Below, in pieces: positions 18,585 through 27,401 of a stretch of 64,000 nucleotides of DNA. Location of the stretch: NCBI RefSeq assembly GCF_000157895.3, contig NC_022663.1, positions 2,542,001 through 2,606,000 on the forward strand. The letters are read 5' to 3'. A program made the translations under genes and the position numbers. The notes beneath the pieces are model-generated. The model searched no databases and was not told where the DNA came from. It saw nothing but the letters and a program-made list of their open reading frames with translations. This stretch comes from Mycobacterium kansasii ATCC 12478 (GTDB lineage: Bacteria; Actinomycetota; Actinomycetes; Mycobacteriales; Mycobacteriaceae). Positions within the stretch are counted from its first letter, which is position 1, and each line of letters opens with the position of its first letter.

Positions 18585-19733
18585 TCAGGTTTGCGGGTTC
18601 TTGCCGACCGTGACCGGGGCCGAGCCGGGCGGCACGAGCAGTGTGCCACGCAGACTGCCCTTGGCGGTGCGGAGGGTCACCAGAACCCAGGTGGCGAGTA
18701 AACCGGCGTAAGCGATGACGGCGGCCACCTTGAACGCAGGCAGCTGCGTGTGCACGGCCAGCTGCGACGTACCGGTGACGAAGGTGCCTACCGGGAACGT
18801 GAGGCTCCACCATGTCAGGGCAAATGGCATGCCGCGCAGCAGGGTTCGCACCGTCAACGCGGTGGCCAAGGCAATCCAGAGCATCGCGAAACCCCACACC
18901 GGAACCCCGAAGATGATCGCGAACGCGGCCATGTCCTCGGCCAGCTCGTGCGGCACCGCGCCGGTCATCGCACCGGCCGCCAAAAGTCCTGCGGCGGTGA
19001 TGGATTGGCCGAGCGGCCCCAGCACGATCCACAGCGTCGGCACTCGCACCGAGCCGGAGGTGCCGTACAAGGCCAACCGGCTCCAGATCATCGCGATGAT
19101 GTTCAACGACGCCACGAACGACAGTCCGAACATCGCGTAGCAACCGAAGAGCATGGTTTCGCGGCCGGTGCCCGACGGCATGTGCGGCAGCAGCTGCGCC
19201 CCGGCCGCGGCCGACACCATCGGCGGGACCACCGGCATGAGCCAGCCGCCGAAGGCCGCGTCCGGCTCCACGCGAAGCTGGGTGAACATCAGGAACGGAA
19301 TGCTGACGGCGGTGAACAGGCCGCCGAGCGTTCCCGCGGTCCACAGCACCCAGTCCAGGTCGACGGCGATGCGCTCGCCGATCAGGTGTGAACCGGCCAG
19401 CAGTGCGCCCGAGCCGACGGTCATCAGCGCCATGGGCGCTGCGCCGTAGAAGTGGGCCATCTGCGGATTGCGGGCGTGCGTGCGCGCCACCGTGGGGTGG
19501 CGCAGCCAGTGCCCGCCGACCAGCACGATCAGCACGACCAGCAACACCGCGGCGATCACCCAGATCGCTTCGGTGAACGCGTGCAGGCCCGGCACGTGGA
19601 CCGGCAGGGTGGCCCCGGCAATGGCCACGATTCCGGTGCCCATGACCGAGGCGAACCAGTTGGGTCCGATATTGCCGAGCACCTCCACACGCTTGGGCGG
19701 CGATGAAGCATCCGCCGAGCTTGCGGTGGTCAT
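18585..19733 (-). CDS. TDT-family (TehA/SLAC1-like) transporter
   Basis: The 382-residue protein has about ten hydrophobic segments. The opening NIGPNWFASVMGTGIVA and the PxFTxGTSQLA-like segment (FPVGTFVTGTSQLAVHTQLP) near residue 305 are typical of the tellurite-resistance/dicarboxylate transporter family. The family includes malate and sulfite exporters and anion channels. Which anion is moved is unknown. Start ATG 19733 has GCTCACCT complementarity on the minus strand but no strong ribosome-binding site. It lies between the Bcr/CflA pump and the kinase gene. Confidence 0.85.
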   Translation of the reverse strand: MTTASSADASSPPKRVEVLGNIGPNWFASVMGTGIVAIAGATLPVHVPGLHAFTEAIWVIAAVLLVVLIVLVGGHWLRHPTVARTHARNPQMAHFYGAAPMALMTVGSGALLAGSHLIGERIAVDLDWVLWTAGTLGGLFTAVSIPFLMFTQLRVEPDAAFGGWLMPVVPPMVSAAAGAQLLPHMPSGTGRETMLFGCYAMFGLSFVASLNIIAMIWSRLALYGTSGSVRVPTLWIVLGPLGQSITAAGLLAAGAMTGAVPHELAEDMAAFAIIFGVPVWGFAMLWIALATALTVRTLLRGMPFALTWWSLTFPVGTFVTGTSQLAVHTQLPAFKVAAVIAYAGLLATWVLVTLRTAKGSLRGTLLVPPGSAPVTVGKNPQT

Positions 19734-19999
19734 AGGTGAGCAACACTACCGGCGCGGCAGCGTCGACTTCTGCGGTGAGGGACCCGGCGGGCCCGGCCGC
19801 CCTGCACCGCCGCTCGGAAAGCCGCCGGCGTCTCGCTAGCACCTCATGGAGCGACCGCAGCTGCGACGTTTGTCACTTATCGGCCCGCTTACCGCTTCGA
19901 CCTGCGTAGACGGCCGTCTGCCGGCAGCGCGGGCAACTCGGGTCGCGGCAAATTGACGCCGCCGTTGGGTAGCATGCAAGCCCTGTCAGGAGGCGGATT

Positions 20000-21865
20000 G
20001 TGGATACGGTGTTCGGGCGCTACCAGCTGATCGAGGTGATCGGCGAGGGAGCCATGGGCAAGGTTTATCGTGCCCGCGACACCAAGATGCGTCGCGAGGT
20101 TGCCGTCAAGGTGCTGGCGCCGGAGCTGGCCACCGAGCCGGGATACCGGGAACGGTTCCGCCGCGAGGCATACGGTGTCGCCCAGTTGAACGAACCGCAC
20201 GTCATCCCCATTCACGAGGCCGACGAGATCGACGGCCAGCTGTATTTGGTGATGCCCGTGGTCGACGGCACGGACGTGCAGGCCCTGCTCAACCGTGACG
20301 GTCACCTGACCCCCGAGCTGACCGTCACGATCGTCGAGCAGGTGGCCGTGGCGCTTGACGCCGCCCACGAACAGGGGTTGGTGCACCGCGACGTCAAGCC
20401 GTCCAATCTGCTGATCACCGACGACGAGTTCGTCTACCTGATCGACTTCGGGATCGCCCGTGGCGAAGCCGCCCCGAAATTGACCTACACCGGCTCGATC
20501 CTGGGCACCTGGGGCTACATGGCGCCGGAGCGTTTCACCGACGGGACCAACGATGCCTGTGTCGACATATACGCGCTGGCGTGTGTGCTCTACGAGTGCC
20601 TCACCGGGCAGCTGCCGTTTTCGGGTGAGACGCTCGAGCAGCAGTTCACCGGGCACACGACACAGGACCCGCCACGGCCCACCGACGTCAAGCCCGAACT
20701 GCCGGCCGGGTTCGACGAGGTGATCGCACGGGGTTTGGCCAAGGACCCTGACCAGCGCTACCCAACCGCCCGGGACCTGGCCGCGGCGGCACGCCAGGTG
20801 CTTGACGACGCATCAGAGCTCGGCCCGTGCGGCGCCGCGCGCACCCCGAACAGCGACGCCGCAGCGCCGGCGGAACCGCAGCGGCCCGGCGCGACACCCG
20901 ACACCAGCGGCACCGCCGAGAAGCCAGCCCGATCGAAGACGGTCACGCCACCGCCCTCGCAGGCCACACCGGCATGGCACCGGCGCAGGCCGTGGCAACT
21001 CGGCGGTGCGGCCGCCGCCCTGGTCATCGCCGTCGTCGGGGTCGGCGCGATCGCGGGAAACCCGACGGCCCATCCCGTATCGCAGGTTGCGGGACCGTCC
21101 GAGCCGCTCCGGCCAGCACCGGTCGTGCTGCCGTTCACCGGGCTCGACGGCCCCACCCCGGTCGCGGTCGGCCCCGGTGGCGCCGTCTACGTCGGCGACT
21201 ACTACAACAATCGGGTGGTGCAGCTGGCGTCCGGTTCGTTCGCCGAGACCGAGCTGCCGTTCACCGGACTCAATCGCCCCCAATCCCTGGCGGTGGACAG
21301 CACCGGCACCGTGTATGTCTCCGGCGCCCGTGGCGAGGTGCTCACCCTGCCCGCCGGCGCCGCCAGCGCGTCGAAGCTGGCCGACACCGGCGCCGAGGAT
21401 TCCGCGGGTCTGGCGGTCGATACCGCCCGCAACGTCTACGTCGTCGACACACCCAACAACCGAGTGCTGAAATTGCCCGGCGGCGGCGGCCCCCAGACCG
21501 TGCTGCCGTTCACCGGCCTGAAAGCTCCCGCCGGCGTGGCGGTCGACAGCTCGGGCGCGGTGTATGTCTGCGACGCGTACAACAACCGGGTACTCAAACT
21601 GCCCGCCGGAGCGAGCACTCAGATCGTCCTGCCGTTCACCGAGCTGGTCTTCCCCACCGCCGTGGCGGTAGACAAGACCGGCGCCGTCTACGTCAGTGAC
21701 TCCCCCAAGAACCAGATCCTGAAATTACCGGCGGGAGCCGACTTCCAAACAGTGCTACCGCTGGGCGGGCTCAACCATCCCGAAGGAGTGGCGGTAGACG
21801 AAGCCGGAAACGTCTACGTCACCGACAGCAATAACAACCGGGTGCTCAAACTAGCCGCGCATTAA
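20000..21865 (+). CDS. Transmembrane Ser/Thr kinase with C-terminal NHL propeller (PknD-like)
   Basis: The 621-residue receptor kinase has catalytic residues 8-270: glycine loop GEGAMGKVY, Lys in VAVKVL near 35, HRDVKPSN near 130, DFGIARG near 150 and GTWGYMAPERF. A low-complexity juxtamembrane linker (about 275-330) precedes one helix at about 332-352 (GGAAAALVIAVVGVGAIAG). The outside part (about 372-621) holds six NHL-type repeats, each with LPFTGL, VAVD and YV.D.NNRVLKL elements, a sensor propeller as in M. tuberculosis PknD. It is shorter than PknD (664) and lies in a different neighbourhood, so it is called a paralogue. GGAGG precedes GTG 20000. Confidence 0.92.
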   Translation: MDTVFGRYQLIEVIGEGAMGKVYRARDTKMRREVAVKVLAPELATEPGYRERFRREAYGVAQLNEPHVIPIHEADEIDGQLYLVMPVVDGTDVQALLNRDGHLTPELTVTIVEQVAVALDAAHEQGLVHRDVKPSNLLITDDEFVYLIDFGIARGEAAPKLTYTGSILGTWGYMAPERFTDGTNDACVDIYALACVLYECLTGQLPFSGETLEQQFTGHTTQDPPRPTDVKPELPAGFDEVIARGLAKDPDQRYPTARDLAAAARQVLDDASELGPCGAARTPNSDAAAPAEPQRPGATPDTSGTAEKPARSKTVTPPPSQATPAWHRRRPWQLGGAAAALVIAVVGVGAIAGNPTAHPVSQVAGPSEPLRPAPVVLPFTGLDGPTPVAVGPGGAVYVGDYYNNRVVQLASGSFAETELPFTGLNRPQSLAVDSTGTVYVSGARGEVLTLPAGAASASKLADTGAEDSAGLAVDTARNVYVVDTPNNRVLKLPGGGGPQTVLPFTGLKAPAGVAVDSSGAVYVCDAYNNRVLKLPAGASTQIVLPFTELVFPTAVAVDKTGAVYVSDSPKNQILKLPAGADFQTVLPLGGLNHPEGVAVDEAGNVYVTDSNNNRVLKLAAH

Positions 21866-21941
21866 CCGATTGGTCCGGATTTCGATTGCCCGATGCGGGC
21901 CAAGGCGCTCCGCGAGCCAGCCACATACACTGCCTGCAGTA

Positions 21942-22229
21942 ATGCTTTCTTCGCAGACGAGGTTCGCATTGAGAAGAGTCCCGCTTGGGGTGTGGTTTTC
22001 GGTCGTGCTAGTGATCGCCGCGCTAGCCATGCCGATCAAGCAACGGTGCGGGACACCGAGCCGCAGCTGCGCCAGCACGTTGGACGCAAACGGCGACGTT
22101 CACTACTACTACGAGGTCGAACCACTGGGGGTATTCCTCCTGGAAATGATCACCGGCACCAACATCCGCTGGTATTACACATCGGGCGAGGAAACTCGTA
22201 AGCGCAAGGCGCATAACGGATTTGGCTAG
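21942..22229 (+). CDS. Small membrane/secreted hypothetical protein
   Basis: This unrecognised 95-residue protein has one hydrophobic segment near the N-terminus (RVPLGVWFSVVLVIAALAMP) that could be a signal anchor. A short polar part follows with two cysteines (KQRCGTPSRSCAS), a Tyr-rich stretch (DVHYYYEVEPL) and a second weak hydrophobic run. The cysteines could pair outside the cell. It starts 76 bp after the kinase gene on the same strand, so it might be co-transcribed and be a partner or substrate, but this is inference. ATG 21942 gives the neatest N-terminus. ATG 21870 is also in frame. Confidence 0.55.
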   Translation: MLSSQTRFALRRVPLGVWFSVVLVIAALAMPIKQRCGTPSRSCASTLDANGDVHYYYEVEPLGVFLLEMITGTNIRWYYTSGEETRKRKAHNGFG

Positions 22230-22978
22230 CCCCGGCAGACTTGCGGCGCATACTGCACGGTCGTGGTAGACGGCGTGTTGAACTGGGAGTCGACGGTGAG
22301 CTCGGGAATCACCGGCTGATTTTCGACGCCGAGCCGCTTCAGTTCGAGGTTGATCTGCATGGTGTCGGGCGTGATCCTGCGGGCGTTGGTGTCCCGGTCG
22401 GGCCGCATCGACGCATCAGTGCTGGCGGGGTCCTGGGTGCGCACGATAGCAAGGTCGTCGGTGTCCTGTTCCGGGCCGAGTTCGACGAATTTCTTGCCGT
22501 TGTTGGCGACACTGTATGTCAGGACGTAACCCACAAAGCCGGACGAGTGGTTACCCGCCGGCGACTGCGGCAACGGCTGCGCGAATCGAACCACCAGCTG
22601 CAACACGCCGCTTCGGGGATGGCCGACGTCCACGGACGCCACGGTGAGGTTGTCGGGCGGCTTCGGTCCGTCCTGCAGCTGGCAGTTGAGCTGCTTCGGC
22701 AGGCGCGCCCAGTCGTCGCGGGGCGATTTCACCCAGAACGCGAATCCGATTCCGACCAATGTCAGCACCATGGCGATGGGAAGTAGCAGCCGCAGTGCCA
22801 CCGGCATTCCTGACCAGCCCCGGCGCACCCCGTTGGCAACGGCCCGAAACGGTGAGCGTGCCGTCGAGCGGTCCGCGCGGCAATGCTTGGTCCAGTGCTG
22901 ACCGTCCCAATATCGCTGTCCGCCCGAGCCGTCGGGATTGAAATACCATCCTGCCGGCGGTGAAGTCGGCACGGTCAC
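22226..22978 (-). CDS. DUF2510-containing membrane protein
   Basis: The 250-residue protein begins with the DUF2510 motif (PPAGWYFNPDGSGGQRYWDG and the following WTKH), a Trp/Tyr-rich cell-envelope-associated module. A single helix at about 60-82 (LRLLLPIAMVLTLVGIGFAFW) is followed by a 160-residue presumably external domain with two cysteines (LNCQLQDG and the terminal VCRG). By position it corresponds to H37Rv Rv3482c. Function is unknown. Its stop overlaps the end of the convergent small ORF by four bases. It lies 48 bp downstream of the LppP/LprE-type gene on the same strand and is probably in one operon with it. Confidence 0.75.
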   Translation of the reverse strand: MTVPTSPPAGWYFNPDGSGGQRYWDGQHWTKHCRADRSTARSPFRAVANGVRRGWSGMPVALRLLLPIAMVLTLVGIGFAFWVKSPRDDWARLPKQLNCQLQDGPKPPDNLTVASVDVGHPRSGVLQLVVRFAQPLPQSPAGNHSSGFVGYVLTYSVANNGKKFVELGPEQDTDDLAIVRTQDPASTDASMRPDRDTNARRITPDTMQINLELKRLGVENQPVIPELTVDSQFNTPSTTTVQYAPQVCRG

Positions 22979-23026
22979 GCTCCATTCAACGTCGGGGTCG
23001 GTGAGGGCTCGGCCGGGTGCGGCGGA

Positions 23027-23716
23027 TCACGGCGGTGAGTCCAACGACTCCGGGGGCGGATCGAGCATCTGGACGTGGTCGCCCTGCCACTGAAACCCGA
23101 CGGTGGTCAGGGTGCCGTCATCGCAGGCGTCACAGCTTTGTCGGCTCCGGTAGGTGAGGACGACCAGGTCGTCGGTGGAGGCCGGAACCTCCAATTCGGT
23201 GAACGGATACGCCACCGCGGTGGCAGTGCCGACGAACGCCCCGCGGTGAAACATCAGCGCCTGGTCCGGTGAGCTGCGGGTGGCATCCACCACCGTCACC
23301 ACCACCGCCGACAAGTCCGCGCACGGATCGTAGTCACTGAACTCCGGAGTGGGATTCCACGCTTTACCGGTCTTCTTGTCCGCGGGAAGCTGGGCCAGCG
23401 CCGCGGATACCGCGGTTGCCTCATCGGGCCCGCACGGGCCCGCGGGCGCGGTGGACGTCGTCGTCGGCGGGTTCGACGGGGCGGTGGCGGGCGCCGCCGA
23501 AGGACCGGCGCCGGGACGCGGCTTGCCCGAGAACACCACGACCGCCACGATGACCAGCGCAACGACGGCTACGACAGCTAGGAACGCCGCCACCAGCCAG
23601 ACGCCGCGCGCGGACCGGGCCGGCCCCGACGGCGGATTCGGTGGAGTCGTATCGACATCGTCGGACGGCTCGTAGGCCGGCGGGGGCCAGTTAGGGTCGA
23701 TATCGCCCGATGCCAT
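23027..23716 (-). CDS. LppP/LprE-type envelope protein
   Basis: The 229-residue protein has a Pro-rich cytoplasmic N-terminus (DPNWPPPAYEPSDDVDTTPP), one transmembrane helix at about 45-68 (LVAAFLAVVAVVALVIVAVV) and a Pro/Thr linker. The external domain carries FSDYDPCADLSAVVVTVVDA and a CDACDDG cluster, features of the LppP/LprE family. There is no lipobox, so it is membrane-anchored rather than a lipoprotein. ATG 23716 is chosen over the longer frame to 23872, whose extra part is basic and atypical. By position it matches Rv3483c. It diverges from cpsA, about 257 bp away. Confidence 0.72.
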   Translation of the reverse strand: MASGDIDPNWPPPAYEPSDDVDTTPPNPPSGPARSARGVWLVAAFLAVVAVVALVIVAVVVFSGKPRPGAGPSAAPATAPSNPPTTTSTAPAGPCGPDEATAVSAALAQLPADKKTGKAWNPTPEFSDYDPCADLSAVVVTVVDATRSSPDQALMFHRGAFVGTATAVAYPFTELEVPASTDDLVVLTYRSRQSCDACDDGTLTTVGFQWQGDHVQMLDPPPESLDSPP

Positions 23717-23973
23717 GTTCGTGCCCGACACCCCTCCCGACAGCTCCCCGGTACTTCCGCGCTTGGCGAATTGTAGCCAGAAGGTGCAGGTAGGGGAAAT
23801 GAACCGGCCGCGGCGTAGCCGCTGCTCAACGCGTGAATCTGCCCACATCCGCGCATCTGGAGTGGGGGCCACGCAGCAATCTGCCGCATACTAGACGGCA
23901 TGCAGCAAGCGACGTCCCCGCAAACCGCCGGTCCAATGCCGGCCGGTGGACCGGGGACTGGTCGAGGCTTGTG

Positions 23974-25575
23974 ATGGGTCGTTCGGGCGGACGTCACCGC
24001 CGTCGCGCTGTTCGTCAGCCGTCGTCGCTGCGCCGACGGCTGTCGCGAAGTCTCATGACGCTGGTGTCCGTGGTGGCCCTGGGCATGACCGGGGCCGGAT
24101 ATTGGGTGGCTCACGGCGCACTGGGCGGCATCACCATTTCCCAGGCCCTGACCGCAGAGGACCCGCGGTCCACCGGCAACAACATGAACATCCTGCTGAT
24201 CGGGCTCGACTCCCGCAAAGACCAGGAGGGCAACGACCTGCCGTGGTCGATCCTCAAACACCTGCACGCCGGTGATTCCGACCAGGGGGGCTACAACACC
24301 AACACCTTGATCCTCGTGCACGTCGGCGCCGACGGAAAGGTCGTCGCCTTCTCGATCCCCCGTGACGACTGGGTGCCCTTCGCCGGCGTTCCGGGATACA
24401 ACCACATCAAGATCAAGGAAGCGTACGGGCTCACCAAGCAGTACGTCGCCCAGCAGTTGGCCAACCAAGGGGTGAGCTCTCAGCGAGAGCTGGAGACCCG
24501 GGGCCGCGAGGCCGGCCGCGCCGCCACCCTGCGGGCGGTACGCAGTCTGACCGGCGTTCCGATCGACTATTTCGCCGAGGTAAACCTGGCTGGTTTCTAC
24601 GATCTGGCCGAGACGCTCGGCGGCGTCGAGGTGTGTCTGAACCACGCCGTCTCCGACTCGTATTCCGGCGCCGACTTTCCCGCCGGACTTCAGCGACTCG
24701 ACGCCGCCCAGGCGCTGGCGTTCGTGCGGCAGCGTCACGGTCTGGATAACGGGGACCTGGACCGGACCCACCGGCAGCAGGCATTCCTGTCGTCGGTGAT
24801 GCACGATCTGCAGGATTCGGGCACCTTCACCAACCTGGATCGCCTCGACAGCCTGATGGCCGTGGCCCGTAAAGACGTCGTGCTGTCGGCCGGCTGGGAT
24901 CAGGACCTGTTCCGCCGCATGGGCGAACTGGCGGGCGGGAACGTCGAGTTCCGGACCCTGCCGGTGGTGCGTTATGACAACATCGACGGCCAAGACGTCA
25001 ACATCATCGACCCGGCCGCGATCAAGGCCGAGGTAGCCGCGGCCATCGGCACCGGCGCCCCGGCGGCGACAACCACGACCCCGGCCGCGAAGCCGGACCC
25101 GTCCACCGTCGTCGACGTGGTCAATGCCGGCAGCATCAGCGGGATGGCCAGCCAGGTGTCCAGCGCGCTGCGAAAGCACGGCTACACCGCCGGCCAGGTC
25201 CGGGACCGCCAAGCCGGCGACCCCTCGACCAGCACCATCAAATACGGCACCGGCACCCAAACCGACGCGCAGAATCTGGCCAGCCTGCTCGGCGTCGATA
25301 CGTTGAAAGCGGACCCCGGCTTGGCACCCGGACACATCCAGCTGACCGTGGATACCGACTTCGCGATGCCGGCCCTCGACGAATCTCAAGAAACCAGCGC
25401 GACCACCACATCGACCGGAACGACCGGGACGACCGGGACGACCGGGACGACCGGGACGACCGGGACGACCGAGAACAAGTACAACACCTATTACAGCGGC
25501 GGTACTACCAGCACATACCCGACGCCCGATCACGGAATGCCGATCGACGGCGGTGGAGTTCCCTGTGTGAACTGA
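23974..25575 (+). CDS. cpsA: CpsA-type LytR-CpsA-Psr (LCP) cell-wall ligase
   Basis: The 533-residue membrane-anchored protein has a basic tail, a helix at about 27-48 and an LCP domain at about 70-300. The domain includes NILLIGLDSR, SIPRDDWVPF and FVRQRHGLDNGDLDRTHRQQ, with the Arg and Asp residues that bind polyprenyl pyrophosphate. A LytR_C domain lies at about 350-455, then a Thr/Gly repeat and a Tyr-rich end. LCP enzymes transfer polymers from lipid carriers to peptidoglycan. In mycobacteria this is arabinogalactan attachment, and CpsA of M. tuberculosis (Rv3484) also affects host defence. ATG 23974 is preceded at once by GTG 23971. It diverges from the LppP/LprE-type gene. Confidence 0.88.
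   Translation: MGRSGGRHRRRAVRQPSSLRRRLSRSLMTLVSVVALGMTGAGYWVAHGALGGITISQALTAEDPRSTGNNMNILLIGLDSRKDQEGNDLPWSILKHLHAGDSDQGGYNTNTLILVHVGADGKVVAFSIPRDDWVPFAGVPGYNHIKIKEAYGLTKQYVAQQLANQGVSSQRELETRGREAGRAATLRAVRSLTGVPIDYFAEVNLAGFYDLAETLGGVEVCLNHAVSDSYSGADFPAGLQRLDAAQALAFVRQRHGLDNGDLDRTHRQQAFLSSVMHDLQDSGTFTNLDRLDSLMAVARKDVVLSAGWDQDLFRRMGELAGGNVEFRTLPVVRYDNIDGQDVNIIDPAAIKAEVAAAIGTGAPAATTTTPAAKPDPSTVVDVVNAGSISGMASQVSSALRKHGYTAGQVRDRQAGDPSTSTIKYGTGTQTDAQNLASLLGVDTLKADPGLAPGHIQLTVDTDFAMPALDESQETSATTTSTGTTGTTGTTGTTGTTGTTENKYNTYYSGGTTSTYPTPDHGMPIDGGGVPCVN
25412..25472 (+). repeat. 9-bp tandem repeat in cpsA 3' region
   Basis: The 9-mer ACGACCGGG, with a slightly diverged first copy, is repeated about six times and encodes Thr-Gly-Thr repeats between the LytR_C domain and the Tyr-rich tail of CpsA. 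The period is a multiple of three, so copy-number changes stay in frame. Confidence 0.8.
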
Positions 25576-25603
25576 CGCGCGCACCGCACGCTGGGTGAAT
25601 TAG

Positions 25604-26395
25604 CTAGGCGTGTGTTCCGCCGTCGATGCGGATTTCGGTGCCGGTGATGAACGCACCGTCCTGCGACACCAGCATGGCGATGACGCCGGCGACCACCGAC
25701 GGATCTGCCATTCCGGCGCCGCTGGATGTCTCGGTGGTGGGCAAAACCGGCATCAGCCGGGTAAACAGCGACCAGTCGGCGTCTTGCGGGAGGTAACCGC
25801 CGGTGGCATCGGTGATGCCGGACTTGATGCTGCCCGGCGCCACACACACCGCCCGCAGACCGCGCTTCGCATACTCGAGTGCCAGGGAATGCGTGAAGGC
25901 TTGCACACCGCCTTTACTCGCGGCGTAGGCAGCCATGTACGGGTGGGCAAACGACGCCGAGGTGGAGCTGAAATTCACTATTGTGCTGCGCTGGTTGGCC
26001 AGCAGCGCCGGCAGGGCTTCCCGGACCACCAGAAAGGTGCCGGTCAGGTTGACCGCGATGATCTGATTCCACTGCTCGGTCCCGGTCTGGTGAGTGTGCG
26101 CGGCGCGCAGCATGCCGGCGGCGTTGACCAGTGAGTCCAGGCCGCCCAGGCTGTCGACGGCGCGGCGCACCCCCTCGATCACCGACAGCTCGTCGGCGAC
26201 GTTCATCTCGCATGTGGTGAACCTGCCCCCGGTCCCGGCCCCGGCGGCGCGGGCCGCTGTCGTGGCCAAGCCGTCGGCCGCGATGTCGCTGCCCATCACC
26301 GCCGCCCCCTCGTTCAGCAGCCGCAGTGCGGTGGCCTGACCGATCCCGGAGGCGGCGCCGGTCACCAGGATCCGCTGGCTGTGGAGTCGTTCCAT
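25604..26395 (-). CDS. Short-chain dehydrogenase/reductase (SDR)
   Basis: The classical SDR has 263 residues from ATG 26395. Cofactor motif TGAASGIGQA lies near residue 10, NAAG near 88, and the catalytic Ser in NFSSTSASF with YMAAYAASKGG (YxxxK) follows about 15 residues later. The C-terminal ITGTEIRIDGGTHA is the usual end. It oxidises or reduces an alcohol/ketone with NAD(P)H. The gene upstream on the same strand, also an SDR, stops at 26400, so the two are tightly coupled and probably act on one lipid or steroid-like substrate. A GTG at 26413 is an alternative start that would overlap. Confidence 0.87.
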   Translation of the reverse strand: MERLHSQRILVTGAASGIGQATALRLLNEGAAVMGSDIAADGLATTAARAAGAGTGGRFTTCEMNVADELSVIEGVRRAVDSLGGLDSLVNAAGMLRAAHTHQTGTEQWNQIIAVNLTGTFLVVREALPALLANQRSTIVNFSSTSASFAHPYMAAYAASKGGVQAFTHSLALEYAKRGLRAVCVAPGSIKSGITDATGGYLPQDADWSLFTRLMPVLPTTETSSGAGMADPSVVAGVIAMLVSQDGAFITGTEIRIDGGTHA

Positions 26396-26399
26396 GGCC

Positions 26400-27233
26400 T
26401 CAGACGACTCCACGTAGTCCGTCGCGGCCGAACACCGGTTCCAGCATCGCCGAGAAGTCCGGGCCCCGTCGCAGCATGTGGCCGCCGTCGACGTTGATCA
26501 CCTGCCCGGTGATGAACCCGGCCGCGTCGCTGAGCAGAAACATCGCCAGGTTGGCGACGTCCTCGACCTCGCCGACCCGCGGCAGCGGCGTGCAGACCGC
26601 GTAGTCGCGGCTCAGCTCCGGCGATTCGGTGACCGGCGCGACGAGTTCGGTGCGGATCAGGCCCGGGCGGATGCTGTTGACCCGCACCCAGGACGGGCCG
26701 AGCTCGTCGGCCGCCAACTGCATCAGGTGGTCGACCGCGGACTTGGTGACCCCGTAGGCGCCGAACCAACGGTGGGTATTGCTGGCCGCGATCGAGGAGA
26801 TGCCGACGAAGGACCCGCCGCCGCCGCGCACCATTTCGCGCGCGGCGTGTTTGAGGACATACATGGTGCCGTTGACGTTGAGGTCGACGGTGCGACGCCA
26901 GGCCGCCGAGTCGATCTGGGTGATCGGCCCGATGGTCTCCGACCCGCCCGCGCAATGCACCACGCCGTGCAGCTGCCCGTGCCATGCCGTTACCGCGTGG
27001 ACCGCACGGGCGGTCTCCTCCTCGTTGGTGACATCCGCGGGCTCGTAGCGGATGGATCCGCCGCGTGCCTTCAGCGCTTCGAGTTCTTGCACTGCGCCCG
27101 CCAGCCGGTCGGGGTTGCGGCCGACGATCATGACCGAGGCCCCGGCCGCCACCAGACCGGCGGCCACCCCCTTTCCGATTCCGCTGCCGCCGCCGGTGAC
27201 CAGGTAGGTCCGGTCTTGAAAGGAAAGCTGCAT
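26400..27233 (-). CDS. Short-chain dehydrogenase/reductase (SDR)
   Basis: The 277-residue classical SDR has TGGGSGIGKGVA near residue 13, a CAGG in place of NNAG, catalytic Ser in GISSIAASN and YGVTKSAVDH (YxxxK). The C-terminus is FITGQVINVDGGH. It is the first gene of a two-SDR operon. An AACAGGTT core resembling the KstR operator lies at 27255-27268, 22 bp upstream of the start, suggesting a link to steroid/lipid catabolism. The enoyl-CoA hydratase homologue 169 bp further upstream on the same strand fits that picture. The substrate is not determined. Confidence 0.87.
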   Translation of the reverse strand: MQLSFQDRTYLVTGGGSGIGKGVAAGLVAAGASVMIVGRNPDRLAGAVQELEALKARGGSIRYEPADVTNEEETARAVHAVTAWHGQLHGVVHCAGGSETIGPITQIDSAAWRRTVDLNVNGTMYVLKHAAREMVRGGGGSFVGISSIAASNTHRWFGAYGVTKSAVDHLMQLAADELGPSWVRVNSIRPGLIRTELVAPVTESPELSRDYAVCTPLPRVGEVEDVANLAMFLLSDAAGFITGQVINVDGGHMLRRGPDFSAMLEPVFGRDGLRGVV

Positions 27234-27254
27234 TCGAGCCCCTCACGGTGAAGC

Positions 27255-27268
27255 TGAAACAGGTTCTC
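27255..27268. promoter_or_regulatory. KstR-like operator (one mismatch)
   Basis: TGAAACAGGTTCTC matches the published KstR consensus TNNAACNNGTTNNA except for the final base. It lies 22 bp upstream of the two-SDR operon. The match is short, and chance occurrence cannot be excluded. Confidence 0.35.
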
Positions 27269-27401
27269 GTTATCGAACCATGCGGCCGTCGGCGCGGCAT
27301 CGGTCCCCGGTGCCGCCGAACACTATCGTCACAGCTGCCACACCGGTCTCTCGCGGAGGCGGATCACCTCAACGGGACAGGCGCAACGGATGTGACTGCG
27401 A

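Noticed and set aside
17905..19842. A 645-codon minus-strand frame spanning two transporter genes
   Set aside because: It covers the antisense of one transporter and an off-frame of the other, with shuffled composition and no motif.
19734..19999. Small ORFs between the TDT transporter and kinase
   Set aside because: No frame has a plausible start, ribosome-binding site and composition. It is treated as the divergent promoter region.
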